A stretch of DNA of 64,000 bases, from NCBI RefSeq assembly GCF_040529185.1, contig NZ_CP159510.1, positions 2,108,001 through 2,172,000 on the forward strand. Direction: 5' to 3'. The notes under the pieces are model-generated. The model did not search any database. It saw only the letters and a program-made list of their open reading frames with translations, and had not been told where the DNA came from. Origin of the DNA: Sporolactobacillus sp. Y61. GTDB lineage: Bacteria > Bacillota > Bacilli > Bacillales > Sporolactobacillaceae. The position numbers and the translations under genes were made by a program. Shown in pieces: positions 26,998 to 37,001 of this stretch (the stretch's first letter is position 1; each line of letters begins with the position of its first letter).

Positions 26998-27234
26998 ATG
27001 ATCCATTTAACGAAATTTAACGGACAGACTTTTATCTTAAATGCTTTTCTTATTGAACAGATAGAATCATTGCCTGACACAACAATCACATTAACTTCCG
27101 GGAAAAAACTTGTGGTCAGGGAAGGGGCGGAAGAAGTCAGCAGAAAAGTCACTCTTTTCCTGAAACAGATGTCCTGGTTGCAGGCTGTGCACGCGGAAGA
27201 AGGTGTACTTAAATGTTCAAAAGCAAAGGAATGA
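26998..27234 (+). CDS. swrD: SwrD/FlbD-family flagellar protein
   Basis: A 78-residue protein starting MIHLTKFNGQTFILNAFLIEQIES, the signature of the FlbD/SwrD family that boosts motor power in B. subtilis. The ATG at 26998 is chosen as the conserved start. The GTG at 26986 gives a 4-residue longer form, and the best ribosome binding site (GGGTGGGTGA) overlaps that GTG. It overlaps fliL by 22 bases. Confidence 0.9.
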   Translation: MIHLTKFNGQTFILNAFLIEQIESLPDTTITLTSGKKLVVREGAEEVSRKVTLFLKQMSWLQAVHAEEGVLKCSKAKE

Positions 27235-27647
27235 ACATCCTGTTTATTATTATGTTGCTTGTCATTGTTTCTACTGCGACGATATTTTTCATTATGTCGA
27301 ATCAGGCAGGGGCCCGGCAGGATGTGGTCAACCCCGATATCAATCAGATTGTTAAGAATCTGACGGTGGAGACAGGTGAGGTGACAACGAATCTAAAAGA
27401 TGATCACTTCATTAAAGTAAATTTTAATATCCAGGTATCGAATAAAGAGGCAAAAGATGAACTGACAAAGCGGCTATTTCAGGTCAAGAACGCCGTGATT
27501 TATATCCTGTCAGGAATGACTCCAAATGATCTTGAGGATCAGAAGGGCATTGCGAACCTCGAAAAGTTAATTCAGTCCCGTGTGAATGACTTTTTACAGA
27601 ATGGTCACGTGACTCATGTCTATACGACTGAAAAAATTGTCCAGTAA
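27213..27647 (+). CDS. fliL: flagellar basal body-associated protein FliL
   Basis: Inner-membrane protein with one N-terminal membrane segment (about residues 7-28) that supports the stator. It is 144 residues long, with the ending IQSRVNDFLQNGHVTHVYTTEKIVQ typical of FliL. It starts inside the end of swrD. Confidence 0.92.
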   Translation: MFKSKGMNILFIIMLLVIVSTATIFFIMSNQAGARQDVVNPDINQIVKNLTVETGEVTTNLKDDHFIKVNFNIQVSNKEAKDELTKRLFQVKNAVIYILSGMTPNDLEDQKGIANLEKLIQSRVNDFLQNGHVTHVYTTEKIVQ

Positions 27648-27680
27648 GCCGTTTCTATTGGTTGAAGTAAGGTGATGAAC

Positions 27681-28679
27681 TTGGCAGATATATTGTCCCA
27701 ATCTGAAATTGATGCACTGCTTTCAGCACTGTCCACAGGCGAAATGAGTGCGGATGAATTAAAAAAGGAAGAGAGTCAGCCCAAAATCAGAGTATATGAT
27801 TTTAAACGGGCCTTACGTTTTTCCAAAGACCAGATTCGCAGTCTGACCAGAATCCATGAGAATTATGCAAGATTACTGACTTCCTTTTTTTCTGCACAGC
27901 TCAGGACATATGTTCAGATATCGGTTGCGTCGGTTGATCAGCTTCCTTATGAGGAGTTTATCCGTTCTATACCGTCTATGACGGTACTGAATATACTTGA
28001 AGCACCTCCACTGGAAGGTCATCTGATCGTGGAGATCAATCCGAATATTGCTTATGCGATGCTGGACCGGTTGCTTGGTGGTGCAGGACGAAGTATGAAT
28101 AAAATTGAAAATCTGACAGAAATTGAAACGGATTTGATGAGGAATTTATTTAAAAAGGCACTGACGTCATTTAAAGAGGCCTGGTCCTCGGTTGATCCGA
28201 ACATGCAGCCCAATTATCTGGAACTCGAGACAAATCCTCAGTTTCTGCAGCTTGTTTCACCTAATGAAACGGTCATTGTTATTTCACTTTCAGCCGTTAT
28301 CGGAAAATCAAGCGGGATGATTAATATTTGCCTGCCACATGTCGTGCTTGAACCCGTTCTTCCAAAATTATCCATGCATTACTGGATGAATGAGAAAAAG
28401 AATGAGGTATCAGAGGAGGAAGTCAGAGCCCTGCGCAACCGTGTGGAACATTCTCCGCTGGAAGTCAGTGTGTTACTTGGGAAATCACAGATCACATTAG
28501 ATGAACTGATGCATCTTGAAAATGGTGACGTCATCAGACTGGATGCTGCGACCAGCCGGCCTGTTCGCGTTGATATCAGCGGTGTGCCCAAATTTTATGC
28601 TCAGCCGGGCACGAAAAACAAGAAAATGGCTGTACAAATTATAAAAAAAATAGAAGAGGGGGATAAAGGCGATGAGTGA
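27681..28679 (+). CDS. fliM: flagellar motor switch protein FliM
   Basis: C-ring switch protein that binds CheY-P. The N-terminal LSQSEIDALLSAL motif is the CheY-binding peptide, followed by the CheC-like middle domain (MLDRLLGGAGR) and the C-terminal SpoA domain (LLGKSQITLDELMHLENGDVIRLD). The TTG at 27681, 5 bases after AAGGTGA, gives 332 residues, the same as the B. subtilis protein. The upstream GTG (27672) and ATG (27675) are too close to or inside that site. Confidence 0.93.
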   Translation: MADILSQSEIDALLSALSTGEMSADELKKEESQPKIRVYDFKRALRFSKDQIRSLTRIHENYARLLTSFFSAQLRTYVQISVASVDQLPYEEFIRSIPSMTVLNILEAPPLEGHLIVEINPNIAYAMLDRLLGGAGRSMNKIENLTEIETDLMRNLFKKALTSFKEAWSSVDPNMQPNYLELETNPQFLQLVSPNETVIVISLSAVIGKSSGMINICLPHVVLEPVLPKLSMHYWMNEKKNEVSEEEVRALRNRVEHSPLEVSVLLGKSQITLDELMHLENGDVIRLDAATSRPVRVDISGVPKFYAQPGTKNKKMAVQIIKKIEEGDKGDE

Positions 28680-29874
28680 TGGTGATGGACAGCTTTCACA
28701 GGAAGAAATTGATGCCCTGATTGGAAAAAGTCAGTCTGCATCAGAATCTGAAAAGCATACTGACGGCAGGCTTCATTATTCAAAGAAAGACGATATGTCG
28801 GAGCTTGAAGAAGATGTGCTGGGCGAAATAGGCAATATTTCTTTCGGCAGCGCAGCCACAGCTTTATCAACCATTCTGAATCAAAAAGTTGAGATTACGA
28901 CCCCGGAAGTCCGTGTGGTTAACAGAAATAACCTGGCAAACGAGTTTCCTGTACCACACGTGTCCGTTCTGGTCAATTATACAAAAGGATTTCAGGGATC
29001 CTGCCTGCTTGTCATTAAGACGAGTGACGCCAGTGTCATTGCTAATCTGATGATGGGCGGGGATGGGAAAAATCCCGGTACCCGGATCAGTGACATGGAA
29101 ATGAGTGCGGTTCAGGAAGCCATGAATCAAATGATGGGGTCTTCTTCAACTGCGATGTCAACTGTTTTCAACAGAAGGATTGACATTTCTCCGCCGGAAT
29201 TGACTCTGATGGATGTGAAAACAAAACAGGGTATTGAATTTATCCCTAAAGATGAAGTGATGTTTGAAATTTCTTTTAAACTGACAATCGGCAATTTAGT
29301 AGATTCACATATCATGCAGCTGGTTCCTGTTCAATTTGGAAAACATCTGGTCAGTGTATTGATTGATGAGGACAGTAAGTCGGAGACAGACCAGCCGGTT
29401 GAGCAACAAAGTCAATCTGCACATCATCCGGCGGCCGAATTGCAGAAAACACCAGATAAAGAAAAAGTGACTGATTCTTCCCGACAGGAAACGAATCATG
29501 CACCATCAATGAAAAATGAGAGTAAGGAATCAAAGCATGTTATCGCTCATGCCGATGTTCATCCTGCAGCGTTCAGTGAATTAGACGACAACTCAAAAGA
29601 TGCTGCAAGAAATAAACCACGTAATTTGAACTTATTGATGGATATTCCGCTGGACGTCAGTGTGGAACTTGGGCGCACTCAGAAAACCGTTAAGGAAGTT
29701 CTCGAACTTGGACCAGGATCTGTTATTGAGCTGGATAAACTGGCGGGTGAAGCCATTGATATTCTTGTTAATCAAAAACATATTGCCAGGGGTGAGGTTG
29801 TCGTTGTGGATGAAAACTTCGGCATTCGAATTACTGAAATCCTGGATCATTATGAGCGTATCAAGAACATGTAA
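28672..29874 (+). CDS. fliY: flagellar motor switch phosphatase FliY
   Basis: C-ring protein of Gram-positive type that also dephosphorylates CheY-P. The 400-residue product has an N-terminal CheY-binding-like motif (LSQEEIDALIGKS), two CheC-type phosphatase motifs (LEEDVLGEIGNISFGSAATAL and MSAVQEAMNQMMGSSSTAMSTVF), a low-complexity linker (about residues 235-315) and a FliN-like C-terminal SpoA domain (VELGRTQKTVKEVLELGPGSVIELD). The start overlaps fliM by 8 bases. Confidence 0.97.
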   Translation: MSDGDGQLSQEEIDALIGKSQSASESEKHTDGRLHYSKKDDMSELEEDVLGEIGNISFGSAATALSTILNQKVEITTPEVRVVNRNNLANEFPVPHVSVLVNYTKGFQGSCLLVIKTSDASVIANLMMGGDGKNPGTRISDMEMSAVQEAMNQMMGSSSTAMSTVFNRRIDISPPELTLMDVKTKQGIEFIPKDEVMFEISFKLTIGNLVDSHIMQLVPVQFGKHLVSVLIDEDSKSETDQPVEQQSQSAHHPAAELQKTPDKEKVTDSSRQETNHAPSMKNESKESKHVIAHADVHPAAFSELDDNSKDAARNKPRNLNLLMDIPLDVSVELGRTQKTVKEVLELGPGSVIELDKLAGEAIDILVNQKHIARGEVVVVDENFGIRITEILDHYERIKNM

Positions 29875-29941
29875 CAGCAAAGAGAATGGTCCGGATGAGA
29901 TCAACTTTTTCATGAAATCTGTTTAAATTGGAGGGATTCAA

Positions 29942-30304
29942 ATGGCAGGGAGAATTCTAATTGTGGATGATGCGGCATTCATGAGGATGATGCTGAAGGA
30001 TATTCTGGTGAAGAATGGCTACGAAGTCGTGGGGGAAGCAGCAAATGGGAACGAGGCCATTGTTAAATATGATGAATTGAAACCCGATCTGGTCACACTT
30101 GATATCACGATGCCGGAAATGGACGGGATTCAGGCATTGAAAAAGATCAGGGAACAGGATCCGGGATGTAAAGTGATTATGTGCTCGGCAATGGGCCAGC
30201 AGTCTATGGTGATTGATGCCATACAGGCAGGGGCGAAAGATTTTATTGTTAAGCCCTTTCAGCCGGACCGTGTCATTGAGGCCATAAAAAAAACCCTTGG
30301 ATAA
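29942..30304 (+). CDS. cheY: chemotaxis response regulator CheY
   Basis: A single-domain receiver of 120 residues that signals from CheA to FliM/FliY. It has ILIVDDAAFMRMML with the acidic pair, phosphoacceptor Asp in LVTLDITMPEMDG near residue 54, the Ser of MCSAMG and the Lys of FIVKPF. ATTGGAGGGATTC precedes the ATG. Confidence 0.97.
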   Translation: MAGRILIVDDAAFMRMMLKDILVKNGYEVVGEAANGNEAIVKYDELKPDLVTLDITMPEMDGIQALKKIREQDPGCKVIMCSAMGQQSMVIDAIQAGAKDFIVKPFQPDRVIEAIKKTLG

Positions 30305-30325
30305 TTTTGAGAGAAGGGCCGTACC

Positions 30326-31003
30326 ATGTTTGGATTAAAAAAGCTGATCTCCATTCTGACTGTTATTTTTCTGTTACTTTCGTCAGTCACGCCTGCTCTG
30401 GCTGAAGGCTCTGGCGCAGGCACAGTTCAGGATATGTTCGAAAATAAGCAAATTCAGCAAAAGAAGCAGGAAGCCCCTTCCGGAAATAAAACGGATCCAT
30501 CTCAATCAGAGCAGGTCTCTTATGGAAATACGAACTTGTTTCTGGCCTTTGTGAAACTGATTTTCGCGTTACTGCTTGTTCTTGCCCTTATCTATATTTT
30601 ATATCGATTTGCCGCGAAAAGAACTGGAAGTATGAGAAATGGAGGTCAGCTGAAAAATTTAGGGGGTGTATCGGTTGGAACAAACCGCTCTGTCCAGCTG
30701 ATTAAAATCGGGAACGAGATCATGGTGCTGGGTGTTGGGGACACAGTCAGACTCCTGAAAGAAATTACAGATCCAAAAACCGTTTCAGAATTGACTGAAC
30801 CGGACCCAATTCAGGATCGGTTCGGGGAGCATGTACTTAAAGCATTGCATCATACCATGCGGAAACCTGAGGATACAACGGACGGAGATCAGGGAAAAGT
30901 CTGGAGAGGGCATCTGACGGAGTTGATCAGCGGGCTAGACAGGAACAGGCATGAACGGACAGAAAAACTGAAAAGCATCTTCGGAAAGGAGCGGCAGGAA
31001 TGA
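30326..31003 (+). CDS. fliO: flagellar biosynthetic protein FliO/FliZ
   Basis: Export-gate assembly protein. The 225-residue product has a signal peptide (about residues 1-26, cleavage after TPALA), a short extracytoplasmic region, one membrane segment (about 68-92) and a cytoplasmic domain with GGVSVGTNRSVQLIKIGNEIMVLGVGD. In B. subtilis the gene was called fliZ. The end overlaps fliP by 4 bases. Confidence 0.92.
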   Translation: MFGLKKLISILTVIFLLLSSVTPALAEGSGAGTVQDMFENKQIQQKKQEAPSGNKTDPSQSEQVSYGNTNLFLAFVKLIFALLLVLALIYILYRFAAKRTGSMRNGGQLKNLGGVSVGTNRSVQLIKIGNEIMVLGVGDTVRLLKEITDPKTVSELTEPDPIQDRFGEHVLKALHHTMRKPEDTTDGDQGKVWRGHLTELISGLDRNRHERTEKLKSIFGKERQE

Positions 31004-31674
31004 ACGGTATACCGGGTATACCCACAGATTTTTTTACAAGTCAGCCGCAGGACGTTGCGATGACTTTACAACTTCTGCTCATTTTGACGATTCTTTCGCT
31101 TGCTCCGGCGATTTTAATTCTTATGACATCTTTTACACGGATTATTATCGTTCTTTCATTTGTCCGGACTTCTCTGTCTACGCAGCAGATGCCGCCCAAC
31201 CAGGTCCTGATCGGACTTGCCCTTTTTCTCACCTTTTTTATCATGGCTCCTGTTTATGGACAGATCAATACACAGGCGCTTCAACCCTACATACGAGGCG
31301 ACATTAACCAGAATCAGGCGGTTTCAAGGGCAGAGGATCCATTAAAAACGTTTATGGCAAAAGAGACGCGGCAAAAAGATTTAGACCTTTTTATGAAGTA
31401 CGGAAAATATAAGATGCCGGACAGGATACAGGATCTTCCCATGACGGCACTGGTTCCGGCATTTACAATCAGTGAACTCAAAACCGCTTTTCAGATGGGT
31501 TTTATGATCTTTATTCCCTTTCTGGTTATCGACATGGTTGTGGCCAGCATTTTGATGGCCATGGGGATGATGATGCTGCCTCCGGTGATGATTTCGCTTC
31601 CTTTTAAAATTCTGCTGTTTATCATGGTTGATGGATGGTACCTGATTGTGGAGTCCTTATTAAAGAGTTTTTGA
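31000..31674 (+). CDS. fliP: flagellar type III export gate protein FliP
   Basis: Core of the FliPQR export channel. The 224-residue product has several membrane segments and the family blocks SLAPAILILMTSFTRIIIVL, RTSLSTQQMPPNQVLIGLAL and AFQMGFMIFIPFLVIDMVVA. It overlaps fliO by 4 bases. Confidence 0.97.
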   Translation: MNGIPGIPTDFFTSQPQDVAMTLQLLLILTILSLAPAILILMTSFTRIIIVLSFVRTSLSTQQMPPNQVLIGLALFLTFFIMAPVYGQINTQALQPYIRGDINQNQAVSRAEDPLKTFMAKETRQKDLDLFMKYGKYKMPDRIQDLPMTALVPAFTISELKTAFQMGFMIFIPFLVIDMVVASILMAMGMMMLPPVMISLPFKILLFIMVDGWYLIVESLLKSF

Positions 31675-31719
31675 ATAGGGTCTATTCAAGGGGATTGATC
31701 TGGTAAGGAGGAAGGACAT

Positions 31720-31989
31720 TTGAGTTCTGAAATGGTTTTGTCTTTAGCTGAACAGGCCGTGATGACCATATTATATGTTTGTGGTCCACTGATGATTATT
31801 GGACTTGTTGTCGGATTGATCGTTAGTATCATCCAGGCTGCCACACAGATACAGGAACAGACACTCGCTTTTATTCCCAAAATAGTAGCCATGCTTTTCG
31901 GATTAATTCTGTTTGGTCCCTGGATGCTTTCAAAAATGCTGACTTTTACGGAGAATTTATTAGCTAATCTTCCGAATTTCATCAGATAA
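31720..31989 (+). CDS. fliQ: flagellar export gate protein FliQ
   Basis: An 89-residue protein with two membrane helices and the signature IVSIIQAATQIQEQTLAFIPKIVA. The start is TTG at 31720, behind GGTAAGGAGGAAGG. It is part of the FliPQR gate. Confidence 0.95.
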   Translation: MSSEMVLSLAEQAVMTILYVCGPLMIIGLVVGLIVSIIQAATQIQEQTLAFIPKIVAMLFGLILFGPWMLSKMLTFTENLLANLPNFIR

Positions 31990-32009
31990 AAAAAGGATAA
32001 CAATATAAC

Positions 32010-32786
32010 GTGTCACTATTAAATGCGCTTCCTTTATTTTTATTAATATTTGTCAGGATCTCCAGCTTTCTGGTAACCATGCCGATCTTCTCCTATCGGA
32101 CGATTCCTGCGAGAGTGAAAATCGGCCTTGCAGCTGTTCTGTCTGTACTGGTCGATATGACCCTTTTTGAAAATCAGAGTGTTCCGCTGGATGGCGAATT
32201 TATCCTTCTGATTGTAAAAGAGGTTCTGGTTGGCGTATCTATGGGTTTTATTGCCGGTATTCTGACGTATGCCGTGCAGCTGGCCGGATCATTTATCGAC
32301 CTCCAGATGGGCTTTGCCATAGCGAATATTATCAGCCCGGAAAATGGTACGGCCACCCCATTAACCGGTCAATTGCTTTATGTCTTTCAGCTCCTGTTTT
32401 TTCTGGGAATCAATGCGCACCATATGCTTCTCAATGGTTTGATGTACAGCTTCAAACTGGTCCCTGTCAGTGAGATGAATATACATTTGATCGAGGGAAG
32501 TACGGCAGAGTTCGTGACCCGGGTGACTGCCCGGATGTTTGTACTTGCTTTTCAACTGTCTATGCCGATTGTCGGGTGTCTGTTTCTTGTGGACGTTGCC
32601 ATTGGGCTCATAGCAAGAACCGTCCAGCAGGTGAACGTTTTCGTAGTCGGTCTGCCTTTGAAAATTATCGTCGGATTTCTGATCATGCTGATTGTCTTCC
32701 CTGCTTTTATCGGGCTTTTCAGCACAATTTTTGAATCTATGACTGAGATACTGAGCACATATATGAATATCCTCGGGAGTTCATAA
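32010..32786 (+). CDS. fliR: flagellar export gate protein FliR
   Basis: A 258-residue multipass membrane protein of the FliPQR gate, with VRISSFLVTMPIFSYRTIPARVKIGLA near the N-terminus and GFAIANIISPENGTATPLTGQ in the middle. The start is GTG at 32010 behind AAAAGGATAA. Confidence 0.95.
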   Translation: MSLLNALPLFLLIFVRISSFLVTMPIFSYRTIPARVKIGLAAVLSVLVDMTLFENQSVPLDGEFILLIVKEVLVGVSMGFIAGILTYAVQLAGSFIDLQMGFAIANIISPENGTATPLTGQLLYVFQLLFFLGINAHHMLLNGLMYSFKLVPVSEMNIHLIEGSTAEFVTRVTARMFVLAFQLSMPIVGCLFLVDVAIGLIARTVQQVNVFVVGLPLKIIVGFLIMLIVFPAFIGLFSTIFESMTEILSTYMNILGSS

Positions 32787-32787
32787 A

Positions 32788-33875
32788 ATGAATGTTATCC
32801 ATTATCACGTTGACCTGCAGTTTTTTGCAGGAGAAAAGACAGAACCTGCAACGCCTCATAAACGTGAGGAAGGCAGAAAAAAAGGAGAGGTATTCAAGAG
32901 TGCAGATCTGAGTACGGCGATCAGTCTGCTGGCTCTGTTTATCTATTTCCGGTAGCAGGCGGAGCGATCGGTAAACACCTCATGGCCGTGATGTCCGGCA
33001 CTTATCAGCATCATCTGAGTATTGTGCTTAATGCGGAGAATGTGCAGAAACTGTTTACTGAACTGACTTTTGAAAGTCTGAAAGTCCTTCTGCCGCTCCT
33101 GATCGTTGCACTGCTGGTCGGGACAGGCGGACAGTTGTTTCAGGTGGGCTTCCTGTTCCATCCTGAACTGATTCGTTTTAGACCCGAACGGATCAGCATC
33201 CTGAAAGGTTTGAAACGTATCTATTCGTTACGGGCAGTCGTCGAACTGCTGAAGTCCATTCTGAAGATTATTTTGATCGGTTTATCGGCCTTCACTGTTA
33301 TCTGGCTTAATATTCAATGGATTATACGGTCGGCTCAAATGCCACTGACCGACGGGCTGAAAACGATGACGAAAATTGTCCTTGATATGGGCATGGCTGC
33401 ATCATTAACCCTGATTGTGCTATCGTTGTTTGATTATTTATACCAGAGATACGATTATGAGAAAAACATGCGTATGTCCAAACAGGATATCAAGGATGAA
33501 TTTAAAAATATGGAAGGCGATCCGCAGATTAAATCAAGAATCAGAGAGAGGCAAAAACAAATGGCTGCGCGTCGTATGATGCAGAAACTTCCTGAGGCGG
33601 ATGTGGTCATTACAAATCCAACCCATTTTGCTGTTGCTCTGGAATATAAAGCTGAGACGATGGATGCCCCCCGAGTCATTGCAAAAGGGGCGGATAGAGT
33701 CGCCTTCAGGATAAAAGAAGTAGCCAGGGCCCACCATATCGTCATTGTCGAACGCAAACCGCTGGCCCGTGCTTTATATTTTCAGCTTGATATCGGCGAC
33801 AGTATTCCTCAGGATTTTTTCAAGGCAGTTGCTGAAATTCTCGCCTATGTGTATCGACTTAAAAGAAAGGGATAA
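32788..33875 (+). CDS. flhB: flagellar export switch protein FlhB, interrupted by a one-base frameshift
   Basis: Export-gate protein whose autocleavage changes substrate specificity from rod/hook to filament. The N-terminal fragment from 32788 reads VDLQFFAGEKTEPATPHKREE and stops at 32955. The +2 frame continues FPVAGGAIGKHLMAV with the remaining membrane helices and the NPTH autocleavage motif at 33615-33626. One base missing at the T run 32946-32948 (ATTTCCGG) explains the break; repair gives about 362 residues, the normal length. The downstream piece alone would appear as a gene starting at 32982. Confidence 0.9.
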
Positions 33876-33897
33876 TCACAGAAAGGAGGGTTAAGAG

Positions 33898-35934
33898 ATG
33901 GGAAAAAGAAGTGATTACATCGTTATGCTGGGTGTGATTCTGATTGTTATGATGCTGATCATACCCCTTCCGCCGACCTTACTCAGTTTTTTAATTATAT
34001 TAAACATCTCGCTTGCGCTCATCATTCTACTCATCACGCTTAATGTCAACGAACCTCTTGAGTTTTCTGTTTTCCCATCTCTGCTTCTGATCATGACCCT
34101 GTTCCGGATCGGGCTGAATGTTTCGACAACGCGGCTCATACTGACTGAAGGAGACGCCGGGCAGGTGATCGAGGCATTCGGGCAGTTCGTCGTATCAGGG
34201 AACGTGATTGTGGGTCTGGTTGTCTTTCTGATCCTGATCATTGTCCAGTTTATCGTGATTACAAAAGGTGCTGAACGTGTTGCAGAAGTGGCAGCCAGAT
34301 TTACACTGGATGCGATGCCGGGAAAACAAATGAGCATTGATGCCGATATGAATGCCGGATTAATTGACGACAGAGAAGCAAAGAAAAGGCGTGAGAAGAT
34401 TACCAGGGAAGCAGATTTTTATGGTGCCATGGATGGCGCCAGTAAATTTGTAAAAGGAGACGCCATTGCAAGTATCATCATTGTGGCAATCAACCTGCTG
34501 GTCGGCATGATTATTGGTGTTCTGCAACAGGGCATGTCCCTGCCTGATGCTGCACAGACATTCAGTCTGTTATCTGTCGGTGATGGTATCGTCAGCCAGA
34601 TCCCGGCACTTCTGATCTCTACAGCGACCGGCATTGTTGTGACCCGGTCCTCTTCAGAAAAAAATATGGGAAGAGAAGTGTCGGACCAGCTGCTGGCATT
34701 CCCGGCCATGCTCATTGTTGCCGGCCTTGTGATCTTGACACTGGGTATGACGCCAATTGGCCTGATTTCGACGCTTCCTATTGCGTTGGTGCTCGTTATT
34801 GGAGGCTATCTGTTACGACGCAGCCGCAGCAGACCGGAGAAAGATGCGGGTCAGGCCAAGGAAGAAAAGAACGAGGAAAAATTCAGGCAGCGTGAAAATG
34901 TAATGGATTTGCTTCAGGTGGATCCGGTTGAATTTGAATTTGGTTACGCTCTTGTCCCCATTGCCGACAGCAGCCAGGGTGGGGATTTGCTGGACCGGAT
35001 TGTCATGATTCGGCGTCAGCTGGCTCTGGAATTAGGGATTATTCTACCTGTAGTCCGAGTCCGCGATAATATTCAGCTTAAACCAAACAGTTATCAGATC
35101 AAAATAAACGGAAGCGTAGTCGCAAAAGGGGAGCTGATGCTGGATCATTATCTGGCGATGAGTCCCGGAGTTGAGGATGAATCAGTTAAGGGCATCGAGA
35201 CCACTGAGCCGGCATTTGGGCTGAAAGCACTGTGGATCGACGAAAAAATGAAAGAACATGCCGAGATGGCCGGCTATACCGTTGTCGACCCGCCATCTGT
35301 CATATCCACTCACCTGACGGAAGTCTTCAAAAGACATGCCGGAGAACTGCTCGGCCGTGAAGAAACCAAACAATTGATCGATCATTTGAAAGAACATGCA
35401 CCAGCCCTGGTAGAAGCCGTCACACCTGATCCGCTAAGTCTTGGTGATGTCCAGAAAGTACTGGTCAATCTGCTGAATGAGAGACTGTCCATCAGAAATC
35501 TGCCGGTTATTTTCGAAACCCTTGCAGATGATGCCCCCATGACAAAGGACACCGGTCTTCTGACGGAGTACGTCCGCCAGGCATTGTCAAGACAGATAAC
35601 CGATCAATTCGTCCATCAGGGTGAGCCATTGAAAGTACTGACTCTTTCCCCTGATCTGGAGAAAAAAATAATGGATTCTGTGCAGAAGACCGAGCATGGA
35701 AATTATCTTGCCATGGACACAGTCACCACAACCCGAGTGCTGAAAAATCTGTCTGAGTCTGTTCACAGGTGGTCGGATATGGACAGTGATCCGATCATCC
35801 TTTGTTCTCCCATGGTCAGGATGTACGTTCATCAGCTTACTGAACGTTATTTTCCCAATATACATATTCTGTCCTATAATGAATTGGAGACAAACGTGGA
35901 AGTCCAGAGTATTGGAGTGTTAAGTGCGGCATGA
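33898..35934 (+). CDS. flhA: flagellar export protein FlhA
   Basis: Large export-gate protein that recruits chaperone-substrate complexes. The 678-residue product has eight predicted membrane segments in the first half (about residues 9-305), the FHIPEP-type block around FRIGLNVSTTRLILTEG and GNVIVGLVVFLILIIVQFIVI, the ADMNAGLIDDREAKKRR cytoplasmic loop, and the soluble C-terminal domain with GYTVVDPPSVISTHLTEVF. AAAGGAGGGTTAAG precedes the ATG. It overlaps flhF by 4 bases. Confidence 0.98.
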   Translation: MGKRSDYIVMLGVILIVMMLIIPLPPTLLSFLIILNISLALIILLITLNVNEPLEFSVFPSLLLIMTLFRIGLNVSTTRLILTEGDAGQVIEAFGQFVVSGNVIVGLVVFLILIIVQFIVITKGAERVAEVAARFTLDAMPGKQMSIDADMNAGLIDDREAKKRREKITREADFYGAMDGASKFVKGDAIASIIIVAINLLVGMIIGVLQQGMSLPDAAQTFSLLSVGDGIVSQIPALLISTATGIVVTRSSSEKNMGREVSDQLLAFPAMLIVAGLVILTLGMTPIGLISTLPIALVLVIGGYLLRRSRSRPEKDAGQAKEEKNEEKFRQRENVMDLLQVDPVEFEFGYALVPIADSSQGGDLLDRIVMIRRQLALELGIILPVVRVRDNIQLKPNSYQIKINGSVVAKGELMLDHYLAMSPGVEDESVKGIETTEPAFGLKALWIDEKMKEHAEMAGYTVVDPPSVISTHLTEVFKRHAGELLGREETKQLIDHLKEHAPALVEAVTPDPLSLGDVQKVLVNLLNERLSIRNLPVIFETLADDAPMTKDTGLLTEYVRQALSRQITDQFVHQGEPLKVLTLSPDLEKKIMDSVQKTEHGNYLAMDTVTTTRVLKNLSESVHRWSDMDSDPIILCSPMVRMYVHQLTERYFPNIHILSYNELETNVEVQSIGVLSAA

Positions 35935-37001
35935 AAATAAAAAAAATCATCGCACCGACCATGCAGCAGGCCATAGAAAAAGTTAAACAGGAACTGGGCA
36001 GCGACGCGGTTATCTTTCATACAAAAAAAGTTTCAACGGGCCATTTTTTTAACCTGTTTAAGAAAGAAAATATTGAAGTGCTGGCAGCAAGTGATCCTGA
36101 TACGGAATCCGCATTTAAAACTGTCCCGAAATATTCCGATAATAGAAGAAGAGAAGTGTCGCCACCTCCTGCACTTCATCAGTATGTCAGGGAAGATCCT
36201 CTGTTTTCAGGACCTGATTATATTAAGAAAATGAGAAGGCTGATCATTCGTCAGGGAATGATTGACGAGCATGCGGATCAGATATTGAAAATACTTGTGA
36301 AAAAGTGGTATCAGAGCAACGAACAGCTTGGACCAGATCAGCTTAACCGACTGTTTCAGCTGGAAGTGGTCAGGTTGCTGAACCCTGAACGTTTTAAACG
36401 ACCTCAGGTGGCAGATCAGATGATGATGCTGGTCGGCCCGACCGGTGTCGGAAAGACGACAACCATTGCTAAACTGGCCGGACAGGCAGCACTTGAAGGC
36501 GTGGAGAAAATGGTTTTAATCACGGCCGACACGTTCCGCATTGCCGCGATTAATCAGTTGAGAACCTATGGAGAAATCATCGATATACCCGTAGAAGTGG
36601 CCTACTCTGCAGAAGATTTCCAGACATTAATTGAAAAATATTCGGATTATGACCGTGTATTCATAGATACTGCTGGTCGTAATTATCAAAATGAAACATA
36701 CATCCGGGATATTGGTCATCTGATCGATACCCATTCCCGGATCAGACCGTATCTTGTCCTCTCGGCAACGGCAAAGTACGAAGACATGGATGCACTGATG
36801 ACTAAATTTAATCCCTTACATGCCGACCGGATGATTATCACAAAAATTGATGAAACAAAGACTTATGGCGGCATGATCAGCGCCATGTTGAATCATCCCC
36901 GTAAGCATCTGACCTATGTCACAAATGGACAGGAAGTACCTGAGGACCTGCGGGCACCGGATATACATACTTTGATCAATCGAATGCTGGGTGATTGTTA
37001 A
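35931..37001 (+). CDS. flhF: flagellar biosynthesis GTPase FlhF
   Basis: SRP-like GTPase that positions flagella. The 356-residue product has a basic N-terminal B domain and the NG domain with G1 [17 protein letters not shown] near residue 168, the ITADTFRIAAINQLRTYGEI block, DTAGRNYQN and TKIDETKTYGG. It is coupled by overlaps to flhA and flhG. Confidence 0.97.
   Translation: MKIKKIIAPTMQQAIEKVKQELGSDAVIFHTKKVSTGHFFNLFKKENIEVLAASDPDTESAFKTVPKYSDNRRREVSPPPALHQYVREDPLFSGPDYIKKMRRLIIRQGMIDEHADQILKILVKKWYQSNEQLGPDQLNRLFQLEVVRLLNPERFKRPQVADQMMMLVGPTGVGKTTTIAKLAGQAALEGVEKMVLITADTFRIAAINQLRTYGEIIDIPVEVAYSAEDFQTLIEKYSDYDRVFIDTAGRNYQNETYIRDIGHLIDTHSRIRPYLVLSATAKYEDMDALMTKFNPLHADRMIITKIDETKTYGGMISAMLNHPRKHLTYVTNGQEVPEDLRAPDIHTLINRMLGDC

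Noticed and set aside
32982..33875. A separate, truncated FlhB-like protein
   Set aside because: The missing N-terminus is present at 32788-32955 in another frame; one added base joins the two.
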